This document shows, piece by piece, positions 61,048 through 64,000 of a stretch of DNA of 64,000 nucleotides. Origin of the DNA: Roseovarius tolerans (lineage in GTDB: Bacteria > Pseudomonadota > Alphaproteobacteria > Rhodobacterales > Rhodobacteraceae); assembly GCF_900109855.1 (NCBI RefSeq), contig NZ_FOBO01000012.1:62001-126000 (forward strand). Reading direction: 5' to 3'. Position 1 is the stretch's first letter, and each line of letters begins with the position of its first letter. The notes beneath the pieces are model-generated. The model saw nothing but the letters and a program-made list of their open reading frames with translations, was not told the DNA's origin and did not search any database. The translations under genes were made by a program, and so were the position numbers.

Positions 61048-62151
61048 TTATGTCGCGTCGAGCGCGCGGCAATCGTCGGGCAGCCAGCCGATCTCGATCT
61101 GCTCGCCCGGTTGCAGGCGGCGTTGGTCGGGGGCGTTGCGTGTCTTGATGATGAACTCATCGGTTCCGGCGACCCGCAGGCGCGTGCGGAAGATGTCGCC
61201 CATATAGATGAACTCGACCACCTCGGCCTTGAGCGTATGGGCATCCGGGCTGAGGCGCTCGCGGTTGAACTCCACCCGCTCGGGGCGGATCGAGATCAGC
61301 GTGCGGTCGCCGGGTTTTTCCACGTTCACCGGCTTGGCGTCAATCAGCCCGCCATCGTCGAGCTGGACAAGGGCAAGGCCGTTCTTGATCTCTTTCACCG
61401 TGCCTTCGAGGGTGTTGTTCTCACCGATGAACTGCGCGACGAAACTGTTTTGCGGACTCTCATAAAGCTCGTCCGGCGGTGCCAGTTGCTGAATCTTGCC
61501 GTCGTTGAACACCGCGACCCGGTCAGACATGGTCAGCGCCTCGGTCTGGTCGTGGGTCACATAAACGGTAGTGATCCCCAGTTCATGCGCGAGATGCGTG
61601 ATCTCGAACTGCATCTTCTCGCGCAGCTGCTTGTCGAGGGCGCCGAGCGGCTCATCCATCAGCACCAGCTCCGGCTCGAACACCAGCGCCCGCGCCAGGG
61701 CCACACGCTGCTGCTGACCGCCCGAGAGTTGCGCCGGGCGGCGACCGCCGAAATCACCCATCTCGACCATTTCCAGCGCGCGTTTGACCTTGGCCTCGCG
61801 ATCCGACTTGCCGATCTTGCGCACCTCGAGCGGAAAGCTGAGATTCTCGGCGATGGTCATGTGGGGGAACAGGGCATAGTTCTGAAAGACCATACCGATG
61901 CCGCGCTTGTGCGGCGGGATGTTGTTGATGCTGACCCCGTCAAGCTTGATCTCGCCATGGGTGGCTGTCTCGAACCCCGCGAGCATCATCAGGCAGGTCG
62001 TCTTGCCGGAGCCTGACGGCCCGAGCATTGTCAGAAACTCGCCCTTGGGCATCGAGAGGTTGAGGTCTTTCACGACGAGCGTTTCGCCGTCGTAGCTTTT
62101 CTGCACGCGTTCAAACGCAACGAACGCGTCGTTGTTTCCGGTATCAGCCAA
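61048..62151 (-). CDS. potA: Polyamine-type ABC transporter ATP-binding protein (PotA-like)
   Basis: 367 residues. Walker A GPSGSGKTTCL (about 45-55), Q-loop VFQNYALFPHMTI, signature LSGGQQQRVALARAL, Walker B LVLMDEPLGALD and H-loop VTHDQ are intact; the C-terminal about 110 residues form a TOBE_2 regulatory domain (IRPERVEFNRE...). It energises the importer. It is the first gene of potA-potD-potB-potC and lies 228 nt behind the aminotransferase stop, in which region a terminator and the promoter lie. Confidence 0.92.
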   Translation of the reverse strand: MADTGNNDAFVAFERVQKSYDGETLVVKDLNLSMPKGEFLTMLGPSGSGKTTCLMMLAGFETATHGEIKLDGVSINNIPPHKRGIGMVFQNYALFPHMTIAENLSFPLEVRKIGKSDREAKVKRALEMVEMGDFGGRRPAQLSGGQQQRVALARALVFEPELVLMDEPLGALDKQLREKMQFEITHLAHELGITTVYVTHDQTEALTMSDRVAVFNDGKIQQLAPPDELYESPQNSFVAQFIGENNTLEGTVKEIKNGLALVQLDDGGLIDAKPVNVEKPGDRTLISIRPERVEFNRERLSPDAHTLKAEVVEFIYMGDIFRTRLRVAGTDEFIIKTRNAPDQRRLQPGEQIEIGWLPDDCRALDAT

Positions 62152-62333
62152 CGTAGGCTCCCTGTTGTTTATGCGTCGTGAATTTTTCCACGTTCGGAAC
62201 AGACTAAAACGCCAAATTTCCAGTGATGCAAGTGAACAGCGACCCTTTTTGCAAGATTCCCGGCATCACAGGTCAAATTGACTGCAAGATCATCAGATTC
62301 AGTCGAATGTCCTTCGCTTTACCGCAAGAAAAA

Positions 62334-62361
62334 GGGCCGTCAGAGTGATCCCTGACGGCCC
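62334..62361 (-). terminator. Rho-independent terminator of the aminotransferase gene
   Basis: GGGCCGTCAG and CTGACGGCCC form a perfect 10-bp stem, and the minus strand continues with TTTTTC. It starts 19 nt after the stop at 62380, a textbook terminator. The rest of the gap (62152-62333) is promoter-side sequence of potA, without a clear box. Confidence 0.9.
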
Positions 62362-62379
62362 GGCGGCGCGGATTGTTTA

Positions 62380-63750
62380 TTATCCGAGGACGGTTTTGAC
62401 GGCCTTGGCGGTCTTTTCCACGACCTCGTCGGCCTCGGCCTTGGTCAGGCAGAACGGCGGGGCGAATCCGAGGATATCACCCTGCGGCATGGCCCGTGCA
62501 ATGACGTGATCTGCGGCGAGCGCGGCGGAAATCTGTGGCCCCACCTTGTCGGCGGCATCAAAGAAGGTGCGGCTGTCGCGGTCCTTCACGAACTCGACCG
62601 CACAAAGCATGCCTTCGCCCCGCACCTCGCCCACGTTCGGGTGATGCCCGAGCGCCTCGGCCATGGTCTTGTTGAGATAGCCGCCCACCTCGCGGTTGTT
62701 GGCTATCAGGTTCAGATCATCCAGCAGCTTGAGGTTGGCCACCCCCGCCGCCGCCCCGATGGGATGCGCCGAATAGGTCCAGCCGTGGCCGATGGGGCCA
62801 TTCTCGTCGGTGCCCTGCTCCAGCACCTTCCACATCTTGTCACTGACGATGCTGCCCGAGAGCGGCGCATAGGCCGAGGTCAGCCCCTTGGCGATGGTGA
62901 TGAGATCGGGCTTGAGCCCGTAATGCTCGGAGCCGAACATGGTGCCGAGGCGGCCAAAGCCGGTGACGACCTCGTCGGCGACGAGCAGGATGTCGTGCTT
63001 TTCCAGAATCGGCTGGATTGCCTCCCAATACCCGGCAGGCGGCGGCACGATGCCGCCGGTGCCCAGAACCGGCTCGCCGATGAAGGCGGCGATGGTGTCG
63101 GCCCCCTCGCGCGCGATCAGCCCCTCAAGCTCCGCCGCGCAATGGGCGACGAACTGGTCCTCGGTCATGTTTACATCGTCGCGGCGATAGTAATACGGGG
63201 CCTCGGTGTGGAGCACCTGCGCGAGCGGCAGGTCGAATTTCTGGTGAAAGAGATGCAGCCCCGTAAGCGAGCCGGTCATCAGGCCAGAGCCGTGATAGCC
63301 GCGCCAGCGCGAGATGATCTTCTTCTTCTCGGGGCGGCCGAGGATGTTGTTGTAGTACCAGATCAGCTTGATGTTGGTCTCGTTGGCGTCACTGCCCGAA
63401 AGGCCGAAATAGACCTTGGACATGTGACCCGGCGCGCGGTCGAGGATCATCTTGGCGAGCGTGATCGACGCCTCGGTGCCGTGGCCGACATAGGCGTGGT
63501 AATAGGCCAGTTCGCGGGCCTGATCGGCGATGGCATCGGCGATGTCCTGACGGCCGTAGCCGACGTTCACGCAATATAGCCCGGCAAATGCATCGAGCAG
63601 CTTGTTGCCCTCGCGGTCCTCGATATGACAGCCGCTGCCGCCGGTGATGATCCGGTTCGGGGCCTCGCCGCGCGCGAATTGCGCGAGATGCGTCGAGGGG
63701 TGGAAGAAATTCTCGCGATCCCATTGATCGAGTTGGTCATTGCGCAGCAT
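62380..63750 (-). CDS. Class III (omega) aminotransferase
   Basis: 456 residues from the ATG at 63750. The PLP fold type I features are complete: substrate-site WRGYHGSG, D259 in LLVADEVVTGFGRLG, and the PLP lysine K288 in LITIAKGLTSAYAPL. Homologues include putrescine/spermidine-pyruvate (SpuC-like), beta-alanine and taurine aminotransferases. The location between an aldehyde dehydrogenase and a polyamine-type transporter favours a polyamine or omega-amino acid substrate; the aldehyde product would go to the dehydrogenase upstream. Confidence 0.88.
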   Translation of the reverse strand: MLRNDQLDQWDRENFFHPSTHLAQFARGEAPNRIITGGSGCHIEDREGNKLLDAFAGLYCVNVGYGRQDIADAIADQARELAYYHAYVGHGTEASITLAKMILDRAPGHMSKVYFGLSGSDANETNIKLIWYYNNILGRPEKKKIISRWRGYHGSGLMTGSLTGLHLFHQKFDLPLAQVLHTEAPYYYRRDDVNMTEDQFVAHCAAELEGLIAREGADTIAAFIGEPVLGTGGIVPPPAGYWEAIQPILEKHDILLVADEVVTGFGRLGTMFGSEHYGLKPDLITIAKGLTSAYAPLSGSIVSDKMWKVLEQGTDENGPIGHGWTYSAHPIGAAAGVANLKLLDDLNLIANNREVGGYLNKTMAEALGHHPNVGEVRGEGMLCAVEFVKDRDSRTFFDAADKVGPQISAALAADHVIARAMPQGDILGFAPPFCLTKAEADEVVEKTAKAVKTVLG

Positions 63751-63802
63751 GGTCTTTCCTTTCGCTTGTTCTGGGGCACCGGCATTTTCAAAAATTCCGG
63801 GC

Positions 63803-63823
63803 CGAAATCTTTTCAAGATTTCG
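63803..63823. repeat. Short inverted repeat between the dehydrogenase and aminotransferase
   Basis: CGAAATCTT and AAGATTTCG pair perfectly around TTC. It lies 5 nt past the stop of the aldehyde dehydrogenase. It may be a terminator or another member of the palindrome family described for this genome segment, but its sequence differs from units A-D. Confidence 0.5.
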
Positions 63824-63828
63824 CCTGC

Positions 63829-64000
63829 TCACGCCCAATCGCGGCAGACATACTTGATCTCCATGAATTCCTCCATGCCGCGCCTTGCCCCTTCACGGCC
63901 CAAGCCCGATTGCTTGACGCCGCCAAAGGGAATGGGCGCGCCGGTGACCTTGGTGCGGTTCACCGCCACCATGCCGAATTGCAGCGCCCGCGTCATCCGG
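63829..64000 (-). CDS. Aldehyde dehydrogenase (succinate-semialdehyde type), C-terminal part only
   Basis: The window edge cuts this gene; 56 C-terminal residues are visible. Translation reads LQFGMVAVNRTKVTGAPIPF, then GGVKQSGLGREGARRG and EEFMEIKYVCRDWA, the typical end of NAD(P)-dependent semialdehyde dehydrogenases. It is located directly upstream of the aminotransferase on the same strand and could oxidise the aldehyde that enzyme makes. It is a second family member in the window. Confidence 0.85.
   Translation of the reverse strand, partial: RMTRALQFGMVAVNRTKVTGAPIPFGGVKQSGLGREGARRGMEEFMEIKYVCRDWA

Overview
The window looks like a chromosomal segment of a marine Roseobacter-group alphaproteobacterium (Rhodobacterales). 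This rests on the high G+C content, the very dense gene packing with many 4-nt ATGA/GTGA stop-start overlaps, the large share of solute-binding-protein transporters (TRAP, tripartite tricarboxylate, polyamine ABC, tungstate ABC), and alphaproteobacterial control signals: a LexA box GTTC-N7-GTTC, an Irr/ICE-type box before an mbfA-like gene, and a ROSE-type RNA thermometer. No rRNA, tRNA, IS element, prophage or CRISPR array was seen. Both ends cut genes: glcE on the left and an aldehyde dehydrogenase on the right.

Layout. 1-4.3 kb: end of a glycolate oxidase operon (glcE, glcF), a tandem pair of secreted trypsin-like proteases, and a small heat shock protein under a sigma-32-like promoter and ROSE-like thermometer. 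4.4-13.3 kb: META-domain protein, succinate-semialdehyde dehydrogenase, two alpha/beta hydrolases, MFS and DMT carriers, an ornithine cyclodeaminase homologue, a lipoprotein, and an orphan DnaE2-type OB-fold gene behind a LexA box. 13.4-22 kb: ferredoxin, a secreted repeat protein, bestrophin-like channel, purD, xseA, yaiI, sthA, S-formylglutathione hydrolase and an AEC carrier. 22.3-27.2 kb: GDP-mannose/GDP-fucose genes (gmd, fcl, manC) and a DUF2793 gene with an in-frame stop near its 3' end.

27.3-35.9 kb: BASS-like carrier, MarR regulator and a TRAP transporter, followed by a hydratase, an acyl-CoA dehydrogenase and a divergent CoA-transferase. Together these could take up and oxidise an organic acid through CoA thioesters. 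36-39.3 kb: tungstate ABC transporter (tupBCA) and a HTH plus binding-protein-domain regulator. 39.3-41.2 kb: persulfide dioxygenase-like enzyme with two YeeE/YedE sulfur transporters behind a palindromic operator. 41.2-50.9 kb: TctABC transporter, LysR, TauE/SafE exporter, divergent class I fumarase-like subunits and a complete four-subunit succinate dehydrogenase/fumarate reductase-like complex. This looks like a specialised pathway for a substituted C4 dicarboxylate. 51-54 kb: dihaem cytochrome c, a PQQ-type sugar dehydrogenase and MbfA. 54.2-56.7 kb: a tiny secreted peptide behind twin operators, a TetR regulator and a GMC oxidoreductase. 56.8-64 kb: polyamine-type ABC transporter (potA, potD, potB, potC order), a class III aminotransferase and an aldehyde dehydrogenase, a plausible polyamine uptake and breakdown unit.

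Most notable signals: (1) a modular array of back-to-back perfect palindromes after two unrelated genes, with the same module order relative to transcription; (2) the orphan SOS-controlled DnaE2 C-terminal domain; (3) the fumarase-like/SDH-like/TctABC/TauE locus with altered active-site motifs; (4) the thermometer before hsp20; (5) the in-frame TGA in the DUF2793 gene; (6) a 55-codon secreted peptide gene with paired operators.
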